In this document: positions 6,671 through 13,991 of the stretch, piece after piece
Numbering within the stretch: the first letter of the stretch is position 1
Layout: the number at the start of each line of letters is the position of its first letter
Origin: Candidatus Krumholzibacteriia bacterium
Lineage (GTDB): Bacteria; Krumholzibacteriota; Krumholzibacteriia; Krumholzibacteriales; Krumholzibacteriaceae
Length of the DNA stretch: 16,992 nucleotides
Assembly (NCBI GenBank): GCA_028706585.1
Contig: JAQTVX010000004.1
Coordinates: 1 to 16,992, forward strand
Direction: 5' to 3'
Notes under the pieces: model-generated
Told to the model about the DNA's origin: nothing
The model's input: the letters and a program-made list of their open reading frames with translations, nothing else
The model's database searches: none
Position numbers and translations under genes: made by a program

Positions 6671-7318
6671 ATGAGACCGGCCGAGCTTCCGCAGCGCAAG
6701 ATCGATTTCGGGGGCCTTACGGACGAGGAGCTCATGCTCCTCGTGCAGGAGGGTCGTAATCAGGCCTTTGACGTGCTGGTCGGAAGGTACAAGAACAGGC
6801 TTTTTACTTATCTCTGTCGCCTTCTCGGAAATCAGGACGAGGCGGAGGAGTTCGCCCAGGAGGCTTTCGTCAAAGCGTACATTCACGCGGACAAGTATCG
6901 GACGATTGCGCGTTTCTCGACCTGGCTCTACACGATAGCGACGAATCTGGTCCGTAACCGCGTGAGAAACGTGAAACGGCGCCCGGCGGTTGTGAGCATG
7001 TGGTCCGAAGATTCGAGCGGCGAGGACGCCGGGAAATGGATGGAGATCAGGGACGACTCGAATAGACCGGATTTCGAAGCGGAGAGGCGGAATCTGAACG
7101 AAATGGTTCAGGAGGCGATCGAAAAGATTCCCGGCAAATACCGCCCGGCATTCGTGCTGCGGGAAATGGACGATCTGAGCTATGAAGAGATCGCGGCCGT
7201 GACAGGGCTCAAGCTCGGCACGGTTCGCTCGCGGATAAACAGAGGAAGGGCGCACTTCAGGAGAACGGTCGCGCCATTCATGGAGAAAGACCACGACACG
7301 AAGAGGAACCGAACATGA
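6671..7318 (+). CDS. ECF (RpoE-type) RNA polymerase sigma factor
   Basis: This is a 215-residue extracytoplasmic-function sigma factor that directs RNA polymerase to stress promoters. Region 2 spans about residues 18-95 (DEELMLLVQEGRNQAFDVL, DEAEEFAQEAFVKAY, and the RFSTWLYTIATNLVRNR core-binding and -10 recognition helices). Region 4 spans about 149-200 (KIPGKYRPAFVLREMDDLSY, EEIAAVTGLKLGTVRSRINR), the -35 reader. There is no long C-terminal extension. The frame also has ATG 6638, which would add 11 residues. I prefer 6671 because of the GAGGG site and because the ECF promoter would start transcription after 6638. The stop overlaps the next start (ATGA, 7315-7318), so sigma and anti-sigma are translationally coupled. 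It resembles RpoE/SigW-type envelope-stress factors; the true regulon is unknown. Confidence 0.93.
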   Translation: MRPAELPQRKIDFGGLTDEELMLLVQEGRNQAFDVLVGRYKNRLFTYLCRLLGNQDEAEEFAQEAFVKAYIHADKYRTIARFSTWLYTIATNLVRNRVRNVKRRPAVVSMWSEDSSGEDAGKWMEIRDDSNRPDFEAERRNLNEMVQEAIEKIPGKYRPAFVLREMDDLSYEEIAAVTGLKLGTVRSRINRGRAHFRRTVAPFMEKDHDTKRNRT

Positions 7319-8013
7319 AATGCACCAAGGCGCAGGATCTCTACTTTTGGAGCCGCGACGATAGACTCGATGAAGCCGGTCGCATGGAGCTCGCGCGGCA
7401 CCTCGCGCAATGCCCGTCTTGCGCACTATTTGTCAGAGAGATGGATGAGAGCCTCGATGCGGCGCGATCGCTTCCGCATCTGGAGGTGAGCGAGGGCTTC
7501 GAATGGAACGTGAAGAGGCGCATTCTGCAGGAAAAATCGAAGCTGATGCGCGGCGAGCCCGGAATGCTCGCGTTTCGGGAGAAGCGATGGATGTCGCGAT
7601 TCGCCTTCGGAGCGGCCGCCGCCGCGGCGGTCGTCGCTGCATTCGCGCTGTTCGCGTTGCAGCGTACAGGCACTTTCGAGCCCCAGGTAAAAGAGATCGC
7701 TAGACAGACGAGCCCGAGCGGTTCAGCGAGCCGGCTTCCAGCCTCGGACGACGGCTTGGCCGCCGACTACTCGATGATAGGCTCCTACACCGGTCTGCGG
7801 ATGGTTTCCGACAACATCTTCACCGCGGAGCGGGGCGCAGAGGGTGTCAGGCAGAGCCCGTTCCAGTTCGTGGCCGGTTCCCGCGAGGATTCGCTGGCGC
7901 GGGAGAACGAGCTGCTCAAGAGGCGAATCGGGCGCCTCGAAAGGCAGATCATGCTGCTCAACGGCATGCTCGACAAGGAGCGGATGCAGCGCCTCAATAT
8001 GTCGCTGCCCTGA
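7315..8013 (+). CDS. Zinc-finger (ZAS) membrane anti-sigma factor
   Basis: This is a 232-residue partner of the preceding sigma factor. The cytoplasmic N-terminus has the ZAS motif H29-x3-C33-x2-C36, plus Cys3 as the probable fourth zinc ligand, in a domain that binds and blocks ECF sigma factors. One membrane helix lies at about residues 96-115 (an Ala-rich stretch ending AFALFAL). The outer part has a flexible middle and ends in a strong coiled coil at about 193-228 (ENELLKRRIGRLERQI, LLNGMLDKERMQRL). Envelope stress would release sigma, either by regulated proteolysis or by change at the zinc site. The sequence does not tell which. The start ATG 7315 overlaps the sigma stop by four bases, giving stoichiometric expression. 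The periplasmic coiled coil is a likely sensing or oligomerisation surface. Confidence 0.9.
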   Translation: MKCTKAQDLYFWSRDDRLDEAGRMELARHLAQCPSCALFVREMDESLDAARSLPHLEVSEGFEWNVKRRILQEKSKLMRGEPGMLAFREKRWMSRFAFGAAAAAAVVAAFALFALQRTGTFEPQVKEIARQTSPSGSASRLPASDDGLAADYSMIGSYTGLRMVSDNIFTAERGAEGVRQSPFQFVAGSREDSLARENELLKRRIGRLERQIMLLNGMLDKERMQRLNMSLP

Positions 8014-8034
8014 TCCGCGCGAAAAAGAATACTG

Positions 8035-8063
8035 TTGCCACGTGCTGCTATCCAGCCTATGCT
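8035..8063 (+). promoter_or_regulatory. Candidate sigma-70 promoter before the DUF4837 gene
   Basis: TTGCCA (8035-8040), 17 bases, TATGCT (8058-8063). Transcription near 8070 would leave a leader of about 12 bases beginning at GGTGA, in keeping with the short leaders at 4005-4107. Confidence 0.5.
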
Positions 8064-8081
8064 TCCATCGGTGATATTCTC

Positions 8082-9110
8082 ATGAGCAGATCATTTGTGC
8101 GCCTGGCGCTCGAGTTCCTGACCGCCGCGTTCGTGCTCTCCTGCACGAGCCAGGGGGGACCGTTCAACGTGCCCGCGGCGGGATCGTACAGCGGCATCGT
8201 GCTCGTGACCGAAACGGGCGCTATCGATGGTCCGACGACGGCCATGGTGAATGCGCTTCAGCACGAGCTGGATTTCTACACGAAAAACGAGCTCCAGTTC
8301 AGGGTGCGCGTCGTTCCGGCCGCCCAGTTCGACAAAGAGATACCGATCAAGAACATGGTGATCTTCGGGATCGTGAACCAGGGCGGTGTAGGCAGCATCA
8401 TCGAACAGTTCATCGGTTCTTCGGGCGTGCGGGGCGTCCTCGAGGGAAAATACAGCGTATTCAAGAAAATGGATTCGCCCGTCAATGGGCAGCTCACCGT
8501 CATAGTGACAGCTGTATCAAACGACATCCTTGCGCGCATCGCGAGCGAACAGGGCGCCGTCATCCGCAACATTATCGAGGACGGGAACCGCGAGCGCATA
8601 AGGGAATCGATGCTCAAGGAGGGGGAGAACGTACCGCTGGAGAGGGACCTCAAGGATCGATACGGATTCACGTTCAGCATTCCGAAAGTGTATGCGCTCG
8701 AAGAGCAGATGCCCGAGCTTCCGGGCATCTCGTTGATACATCCGGAACCGCCCCGGGTCATTTCGGTCTCATGGCGTTCTCTCGATCATGAGGGGGTTTC
8801 GCTCGCCGATTCAAACGAGCTTTATAAGCTCAGGGCGGATGTGTCGTTCAAGCTGTTCGATAAATACGTCATGAATCGGGACCTCGTCAGATTCTCGAAC
8901 GCGCAGCTCGGGTCCTATCCGGCGGTGAGGATGGACGGGTATTGGGAGAGCAGCATCGAGCCGGCCGGGGGATCCTTCGTGAGCTTCTTCGTCGCCGATC
9001 GCGTCAAGTCGCGCGTCTGGCTCGTGGATTGCCTCGTCTATGCGCCTGGCCAGAACAAGAACGAGCTTCTGAGAGAAGCCATTGCTATCGCCGAGACCTT
9101 CAGCCTGTAG
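8082..9110 (+). CDS. DUF4837 family lipoprotein
   Basis: This predicts a 342-residue lipoprotein of unknown function. The signal segment ends FVLSC, giving a lipidated Cys at residue 21. The body matches my recollection of DUF4837, a family best known from Bacteroidetes. The telling part is near the C-terminus: a Trp-Glu then Gly-Gly-Ser-Phe-Val (YWESSIEPAGGSFVSFFV), followed by VWLVDCLVYAPGQNKNELLR and a last helix. In typical members this reads W-E..GGPFV...VYAPGK. An earlier mixed alpha/beta region contains the NMVIFGIVNQGG strand and the KYSVFKKMDSP segment. The start ATG 8082 has a weak GGTGA at 8070-8074. Its position after a sigma/anti-sigma pair fits an envelope role, but no biochemical function is known. 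The family call is from memory of its pattern. Confidence 0.75.
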   Translation: MSRSFVRLALEFLTAAFVLSCTSQGGPFNVPAAGSYSGIVLVTETGAIDGPTTAMVNALQHELDFYTKNELQFRVRVVPAAQFDKEIPIKNMVIFGIVNQGGVGSIIEQFIGSSGVRGVLEGKYSVFKKMDSPVNGQLTVIVTAVSNDILARIASEQGAVIRNIIEDGNRERIRESMLKEGENVPLERDLKDRYGFTFSIPKVYALEEQMPELPGISLIHPEPPRVISVSWRSLDHEGVSLADSNELYKLRADVSFKLFDKYVMNRDLVRFSNAQLGSYPAVRMDGYWESSIEPAGGSFVSFFVADRVKSRVWLVDCLVYAPGQNKNELLREAIAIAETFSL

Positions 9111-9123
9111 CGGGCGCATTCTC

Positions 9124-9152
9124 TTGACAGTGCATTTGGGCTCTGGTAGCCT
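9124..9152 (+). promoter_or_regulatory. Candidate sigma-70 promoter before the second TPR gene
   Basis: Perfect TTGACA (9124-9129), 17 bases, then TAGCCT (9147-9152), which keeps the key T, A and final T of the -10. Transcription would start near 9159, about 43 bases before ATG 9202. Confidence 0.55.
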
Positions 9153-9201
9153 TTTTGGGCGGGGGACGGCCGCATCGGAAACCGGTGGAAAGGCTTTTGC
9201 A

Positions 9202-10134
9202 ATGAACGACGATCTCCAGAATCTGATCGAGCGGTATCGGCGCGCGCATGATTCACGACTCTTCGCGCCTCTCGCGGACGCCTACCGCAAGAACGGCGAG
9301 GTCGACAAGGCAATCGAGGTCCTGGAGAAGGGGCTCGAGAGATTTCCGCAATACGCAAGCGCACACGTGATCCTGGGCAAGTGTTTCTACGACAAGGGCG
9401 CGACCGCACGCGCAAAATCGGAGTTCCACCGGGTGCTCGAGCTCGACGAAGAAAACCTCGTGGCGCTCAAATACATGGGGGATATTCTGGTCGCCGAGGA
9501 CAAGCGCTCGGAAGCCGGCGAATATTATCGGAGAATCCTCGCTGTCGATCCGAAGAACGAAGAAGTAGCGCTCTCCCTCAAGGAGATCGAAGCCTCCTTC
9601 GTCGTCAAAGAGATCAATCTCGGCGATACAAAGTCGATTCGGGACGAACGCCCGAAGGAGCTGGCCACGATGACGCTTGCCGGGATCTACGCGGCTCAAG
9701 GGTACTACAACAAGGCTCTCAATATCTTTCGCGAGGTGCTCATCAGGGAACCCGGAAACAGCGAGGCGAAGGAAATGGTGGCAAAGCTCGAGTCCATCAT
9801 TAACTCGACGGAGGTCGAGAGGGACAAGGCGTTCCAGGAAGAGGTGCTCACCATTTCGCTCAACGATATCAGCGAGGAGATTGCCTCCAGCACGGCCGGG
9901 CACGGAGGCGCCGAAGCGCCTGTCCCCGACGTCTCGGAAGGCGAGAGCATTCATGAGCCGGCGGACGTGGAACCCGCCTCTGGCGAGAAGGAGGCGGCTG
10001 TCGAGATACCCGAGGCGCCGCCGGCGGAGGCGGAGGAGCCGTCGAACGCAACTCCCGATGCGCCGGAGGAGCACGGCGAGGGGGATGACATGGCGCGATT
10101 CCGCGATTGGCTCAAGAAGCTCAAGAAGGACTAA
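9202..10134 (+). CDS. TPR protein with acidic Pro/Glu-rich tail
   Basis: This is a 310-residue, probably cytoplasmic protein; no signal peptide is present. Residues 10-200 form TPR helix pairs (LFAPLADAYRKNGEVDKAIE, AHVILGKCFYDKGATARAKS, LKYMGDILVAEDKRSEAGEY, and later LAGIYAAQGYYNKALNIFRE). After a helical link comes a low-complexity acidic segment (about 230-292) rich in Glu, Pro and Ala. The chain ends in a short basic helix, MARFRDWLKKLKKD. The arrangement of repeat domain, flexible acidic linker and short end motif suggests a scaffold that docks a partner with its tail, but the partner is unknown. I chose ATG 9202 because GGAAAGG lies at 9187-9193 and the upstream frame contains the promoter. 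The efp start follows 39 bases after the stop, so they may be co-transcribed. Confidence 0.85.
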   Translation: MNDDLQNLIERYRRAHDSRLFAPLADAYRKNGEVDKAIEVLEKGLERFPQYASAHVILGKCFYDKGATARAKSEFHRVLELDEENLVALKYMGDILVAEDKRSEAGEYYRRILAVDPKNEEVALSLKEIEASFVVKEINLGDTKSIRDERPKELATMTLAGIYAAQGYYNKALNIFREVLIREPGNSEAKEMVAKLESIINSTEVERDKAFQEEVLTISLNDISEEIASSTAGHGGAEAPVPDVSEGESIHEPADVEPASGEKEAAVEIPEAPPAEAEEPSNATPDAPEEHGEGDDMARFRDWLKKLKKD

Positions 10135-10173
10135 CCCACATCTCGGGGCGCACACCGCCGGCAGGGGAAGCTT

Positions 10174-10731
10174 GTGGCCGATACGAGCGATTTCAGGAGC
10201 GGGATGATCCTCAGGATCGACGGCAAGCTGTATGCGATCGTCGAGTTTCAGCACGTTAAGGTTCAGCAGCGGAGGCCCATTGTCCGCACGCGACTCAAGC
10301 AGGTTCCCGAGGGATACGTGCTGGAGAAGACCTTCATGGCCGGCGACAAGGTCGAGGAGGTCAGGGTCGAACGGAGGCAGTGCCAATATCTCTACAACAG
10401 CGGAGATTTGTACTACCTGATGGATGTGAGTAGCTTCGAGCAGATGCCGGTTTCAAGATCGATCGTCGAGCCGGCGCTTCCTTATCTCGTCGAGAATATG
10501 AACGTCACGCTACTCGCCGACGGGGACAGACCTATCGCGATCGAACTCCCGCACATCGTCGAGCTAGCCGTGAAGGAGACCGAACCGGGCGTCCGTGGCG
10601 ATACCGCCCAGGGTGGATCGAAGAACGCCACCGTCGAGACCGGCACTGTGATCAACGTCCCGCTCTTCATCGGAGTCGGCGATGTGATCCGGATCGACAC
10701 GAGAACTGGGCGTTACATCGAGCGGGCCTAG
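10174..10731 (+). CDS. efp: Translation elongation factor P with non-canonical loop
   Basis: This is a 185-residue EF-P, the factor that binds between the P and E sites and relieves ribosomes stalled at polyproline. The three beta-barrel domains are complete. The C-terminal signature is intact (TEPGVRGDTAQGG, then KNATVETGTVINVPLFIGVG). The tip loop of domain I is odd. E. coli has VKPGKGQAFAR with modified Lys34; here it reads VKVQQRRPIVR (residues 28-38), so Gln32 sits at the Lys34 position and both loop glycines are gone. No modification by EpmA-type lysylation at this site is possible. Arg33 or Arg34 could in principle take over, as Arg does in EarP-type EF-P, if the loop is displaced. The start is GTG 10174, with AGGGG at 10163-10167. 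A YeiP-like paralogue is less likely, because the rest resembles standard EF-P. Confidence 0.93.
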   Translation: MADTSDFRSGMILRIDGKLYAIVEFQHVKVQQRRPIVRTRLKQVPEGYVLEKTFMAGDKVEEVRVERRQCQYLYNSGDLYYLMDVSSFEQMPVSRSIVEPALPYLVENMNVTLLADGDRPIAIELPHIVELAVKETEPGVRGDTAQGGSKNATVETGTVINVPLFIGVGDVIRIDTRTGRYIERA

Positions 10732-10768
10732 CTCCCGCGGCGCAACGAGAACTTCCCGCGAAGATGCG

Positions 10769-10796
10769 GACCGGCCTCCCCGGGTCGGCCCTTTTT
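10769..10796 (+). terminator. Possible rho-independent terminator after efp
   Basis: GGCC (10773-10776) can pair with GGCC (10787-10790), with a short inner CC/GG pairing around a small loop, followed by TTTTT at 10792-10796. The stem is imperfect, so the call is tentative. Position and T-run suit the end of an efp transcript. Confidence 0.45.
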
Positions 10797-10956
10797 CATG
10801 AGCAAATCGGCCTGACTCTTGCACAAATACCAGTGCCGGGACCGGCGTTCAACACCGGGGGGAACTTGTGTGCGCAACGCGCTGCAGTAATTGACGTTAT
10901 ACGGATTCGACCGCAAGGGCACGAATCGTTTCCGCATCAGCCGAAAGGTGTAATGC
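10797..10956. other. Intergenic leader before the PilT-type gene
   Basis: These 160 bases hold no convincing open frame. TTGACG occurs at 10891-10896 and TATACG at 10898-10903, but they do not form a correctly spaced pair. The only clear element is the AAAGGTG ribosome site at 10944-10950 serving ATG 10957. Confidence 0.4.
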
Positions 10957-12090
10957 ATGCATATCAAGAAGATTCTCGAGGAAATGATAAATCAAGGTGG
11001 GTCGGATCTTCATCTCAAGGCGGGGCTCCCCCCCGTTGTGCGGGTCGATGGAAAGCTCCAGCACCTTAGCCTCGATAGACCTTCGCCGAAGGATCTCGAG
11101 GAGATCGCGAGCCAGATTCTCACCCCGTCGCAGAAGGACCGCTTCACGAAGACGCGTGAAGTGGATTTCGCGTTCGGCGTTTCGGGGCTCGCCCGTTTCC
11201 GCGCCAACTTCTACGTGCAGCGAGGTTCGATCGCAATGGTCTTCAGGCACGTCCCTGTGAACATCAAGAGCGTCGATGAGCTCGGCCTGCCGGCCGTTCT
11301 GAAGGAGCTCGCGCTGAAGCCGCGCGGCCTCATCTTCGTAACGGGCACGGTCGGAAGCGGAAAGTCGACGACACTCACGGCAATGGTCAACGAGATCAAC
11401 AAGACGGCGAACAAGAACGTCATCACCGTGGAGGACCCGATCGAGTTTCTTCACCATGACGAGAAGAGCATCATCAATCAACGCGAGATCGGAAGCGATA
11501 CCTCGTCGTTCCACGAGGCGCTGCGGCACATCCTTCGCCAGGATCCCGACGTGATCCTCATCGGCGAGATCAGAGACGCGCTCACGATGGAAATCGCCCT
11601 CATGGCCGCCGATACCGGCCATCTGGTCTTTTCGACACTGCACACGGTCGATGCGACGCAGACGATCAACCGTGTCATCTCTTTTTTCCCGCCTCATCAG
11701 CACCAGGAGATCCGTTACCTTCTTGGCGCCACTCTCGTCTCCGTCGTGGCTCAGAGGCTCATCCCGGTCAAGGAAGGGAAGGGGCGCGTTCCGGCGGTGG
11801 AAGTAATGATTGTCACTTCATCGATCCGGGAGTATATTATCGATCCTGAAAAGACGCCCCTCATCACGCAGGCGATTCGCGAGGGTGTCTCCTCCCACGA
11901 TATGCAGAGCTTCGATCAATCGCTCATGAAGCTGCTCTCGGACGGAAAGATATCGATGGAGGAGGCGCTGAAGAACAGTTCCAACCCTCACGAGTTCAGC
12001 CTCAGGCTCAAGGGCATTCAGGCCACGAGCGACAAGACGTGGGAGACCTTCGAGGGCGCCGGGAAGGGCGGAGCGCCGAGCGACTTCTGA
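10957..12090 (+). CDS. pilT: Type IV pilus retraction ATPase, PilT family
   Basis: This is a 377-residue cytoplasmic hexameric ATPase that powers pilus disassembly in twitching, adhesion and DNA uptake. The N-terminal PAS-like domain contains GGSDLHLKAGLPPVVRVDG (residues 14-32). The core has Walker A GTVGSGKST (130-138), the Asp box VEDPIEF (158-164, Glu163), Walker B LIGEIRD (201-207, Glu204) and the His box STLHT (His229) followed by INRVISFFPPHQH. Instead of the usual AIRNLIRE of PilT the C-domain reads SSIREYIIDPEK, so a PilT paralogue or PilU-like protein is possible. The start ATG 10957 is preceded by AAAGGTG. No other pilus gene is in the window, which is common since pilT is often apart from the pilin assembly cluster. 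The C-terminal tail is Gly- and Lys-rich. Confidence 0.92.
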   Translation: MHIKKILEEMINQGGSDLHLKAGLPPVVRVDGKLQHLSLDRPSPKDLEEIASQILTPSQKDRFTKTREVDFAFGVSGLARFRANFYVQRGSIAMVFRHVPVNIKSVDELGLPAVLKELALKPRGLIFVTGTVGSGKSTTLTAMVNEINKTANKNVITVEDPIEFLHHDEKSIINQREIGSDTSSFHEALRHILRQDPDVILIGEIRDALTMEIALMAADTGHLVFSTLHTVDATQTINRVISFFPPHQHQEIRYLLGATLVSVVAQRLIPVKEGKGRVPAVEVMIVTSSIREYIIDPEKTPLITQAIREGVSSHDMQSFDQSLMKLLSDGKISMEEALKNSSNPHEFSLRLKGIQATSDKTWETFEGAGKGGAPSDF

Positions 12091-12190
12091 GAGCCTCATG
12101 CAGAGCGTCGCCGGAGCGTTGGATGCGCCGGCTGTTCGGCATGCTCCGTTCGAGCGGGAATCGCTTGATGGCCTCGATATCGATTGCTGG

Positions 12191-12910
12191 ATGAATATCA
12201 GATTGTATCCTACTCTCGAGCAGGTTGATAGGCCCGCCCTGCAAGATTCGGCGGTCGTCGTCATCGACGTCCTGCGCGCCTCGACCACGATTGTCGCCGC
12301 GATCGATAGCGGCGCCGAGAAGATAATCCCCATAGCCGACGTTGAAACCGCCTCCCGGCTCGCCCGTCCCTCCGAACGTGACGCGAAGCTGCTGGCCGGA
12401 GAGCGTAAGGGTTGTCCGATCCCCGGCTTCGATCTCTGCAACTCGCCGGAAGAGTTCACGGCCGAGAAGGTGCGCGGTAGAACGATTGTCTTCACGACGA
12501 CGAACGGGACCCGGGCCATCGCGGTCGCTGCTAAAGCGCGCCGCACGATCATATGCGCCATGACGAACGTTCGCGCGGTAGCCTCTGCGCTGGCGGGGGA
12601 ACGCGAGGCAATCGTCCTCTGCTGCGGCACGGAGGGAAGCGTTTCAGCGGAGGATCTTCTCTGCGGGGGCATTCTGCTCGCGAGCCTTGGGGACGAGGTC
12701 GCATCGGAGACGCTCACCGATTCGGCGCGCATAGCGCGCATCATCGCGGATAGGTATGGCCCGGACGCCGAGACATTCATACGCTCCTGCGATCACGGGC
12801 GGAGGCTCATTGAGTTGGGATTCGAAAAGGACGTCGCGTTCTGCTCGCGCGTCGGCGTGAGCACGAGCGTGCCGATTGTGAAAGGCGGGGCGATCGTCGC
12901 CTTGGTATGA
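12191..12910 (+). CDS. comB: 2-phosphosulfolactate phosphatase family protein (ComB-like)
   Basis: This is a 239-residue member of the ComB family. In methanogens it removes phosphate from 2-phosphosulfolactate to give sulfolactate for coenzyme M. In most bacteria the natural substrate is unproven. Family motifs are clear: VVVIDVLRAST (22-32), LAGERKGCPIPGFDLCNSP (68-86), FTTTNGTRA (101-109) and the later CCGTEGSVSAEDLLCGG block. The start is uncertain. ATG 12191 gives the usual length but has no good ribosome site. ATG 12098 would add 31 residues that do not resemble the family. The stop overlaps the next start (ATGA, 12907-12910), so it is translationally coupled to the thiamine gene. Neither coupling nor context explains the substrate. 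Confidence 0.85.
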   Translation: MNIRLYPTLEQVDRPALQDSAVVVIDVLRASTTIVAAIDSGAEKIIPIADVETASRLARPSERDAKLLAGERKGCPIPGFDLCNSPEEFTAEKVRGRTIVFTTTNGTRAIAVAAKARRTIICAMTNVRAVASALAGEREAIVLCCGTEGSVSAEDLLCGGILLASLGDEVASETLTDSARIARIIADRYGPDAETFIRSCDHGRRLIELGFEKDVAFCSRVGVSTSVPIVKGGAIVALV

Positions 12911-13983
12911 GCGATTTGAACCACACGGAACGCTCGGTCGTCGTCCGGATCATCGACGTGAATGCGAACCGGTGCGCCGAGGGCCTGCGCGTCGTCGAGG
13001 AGATCGCGCGTTTCTCGCTTGAGGACGGCGGGTTGACGGGACGGCTCAAGGAGATTCGCCATGAGGTCCGGGGGTGCGTCGAGCAACTTGCCGGGGGAGC
13101 GCTGGCTCATCGGGACAGCGTCGACGACGTCGGGAGCGGGAGCGCGACGGCGGCGGAGCTGGCGCGTTCGACTCTGGCATCGGTCGCGCGGGCGAATTTC
13201 GCCCGCGCGGAGGAAGCGCTTCGAGTGCTCGAGGAATTCGGAAAGCTCATGGATGAGTCGGCCTCGCGCGTTTTCAAATCGCACCGGTTCGCGGTGTATG
13301 AGATAGAAAGGTGTTTTTTCGCTCTCGAGCGGCCGGCCGTCGGCATGCCGCGATCCCCGTTCCTTTACGCGATTCTCGACCGCGGGATTGTTGCGCGCGG
13401 CGACGCGGGCCGCATCGCGGAGGCCCTCGCCGCGGGCGGAGCCGATATGATCCAGTACCGGGCAAAGGATATAGACGAGACAGAGAAGCGGCAGGATATG
13501 GCAGCGATCCTAGGAGCGGTTCGCGGCGCGGCGATTCCGGTCATTGTGAACGACGACGTCGAGCTCGCGCACGAGACCGGCGCGGATGGAGTTCACATAG
13601 GCGTCTCGGATATGCCGCCTCTAGAGGCGCGCGCTATCATGGGGACGGTCGGGATTATCGGCGTCACCGTGCCAACGCTCGATGATCTCGGACGTTTGCC
13701 GCTCGATGCGATCGATTACGTGGCGGTCGGCGCCGTATATCCGACGACGACGAAGCGCGACGCGAAAAAGGTCGGTGTCGGATTCCTGAGGAGCGTTCGA
13801 GACCGCACAGCCAAGCCGCTGGTCGCCATCGGCGGGATCGGACCATGGAATGCGGAGGAGATTCTCGATGCGGGAGCGGACGGGATTGCGGTCGCCTCGG
13901 CGCTGCTCGTAGGAGATGTGCGGAAAAACTGCTTTACGCTGAAGGAGATCGTTGCTAAAAGATTGCAGCGGGGAAAGGACTGA
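12907..13983 (+). CDS. thiE: Thiamine-phosphate synthase with N-terminal ThiD2 domain
   Basis: This is a 358-residue fusion. Residues 14 to about 140 match the ThiD2 domain often found before ThiE and proposed to phosphorylate the pyrimidine HMP-P (NANRCAEGLRVVEE at 19-32). Residues 150-350 are ThiE, which joins HMP-PP and thiazole phosphate into thiamine phosphate: IQYRAKD (182-188), VIVNDDVELA (212-221), ADGVHIGVSDMP, PTTTKRDA (279-286, with Lys283) and VAIGGIG. Fusing the two would couple two successive steps on the pyrimidine branch. The ThiD2 part contains the same motif twice: ANRCAEGLRVVEE, then ANFARAEEALRVLEE at about 96-110. The start ATG 12907 overlaps comB by four bases. The gene ends eight bases before ftsK. 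ThiD2 activity is from family knowledge, not visible here. Confidence 0.92.
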   Translation: MSDLNHTERSVVVRIIDVNANRCAEGLRVVEEIARFSLEDGGLTGRLKEIRHEVRGCVEQLAGGALAHRDSVDDVGSGSATAAELARSTLASVARANFARAEEALRVLEEFGKLMDESASRVFKSHRFAVYEIERCFFALERPAVGMPRSPFLYAILDRGIVARGDAGRIAEALAAGGADMIQYRAKDIDETEKRQDMAAILGAVRGAAIPVIVNDDVELAHETGADGVHIGVSDMPPLEARAIMGTVGIIGVTVPTLDDLGRLPLDAIDYVAVGAVYPTTTKRDAKKVGVGFLRSVRDRTAKPLVAIGGIGPWNAEEILDAGADGIAVASALLVGDVRKNCFTLKEIVAKRLQRGKD

Positions 13984-13991
13984 AGGCTTCG

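Noticed and set aside
6524..7426. Minus-strand 300-codon open frame over the sigma gene
   Set aside because: It is the shadow of the ECF sigma gene, whose regions 2 and 4 are unmistakable.
9253..10386. Long minus-strand open frame of 377 codons
   Set aside because: It is antisense to the TPR gene and efp, which have clear domains; its Leu/Arg-rich composition and lack of motifs are typical of a shadow frame in GC-rich DNA.
10818..10842. TTGCAC/GGCAC pair (10820s) as a sigma-54 promoter before pilT
   Set aside because: On the minus strand the GG and GC elements are about 15 bases apart instead of 12, and it faces away from pilT.
10861..10896. Second GGAACTT (10861-10867) before pilT as another ECF promoter
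   Set aside because: No TTGAA or TCTGA-like element at 15-17 bases; the nearest TTGA is 23 bases away.
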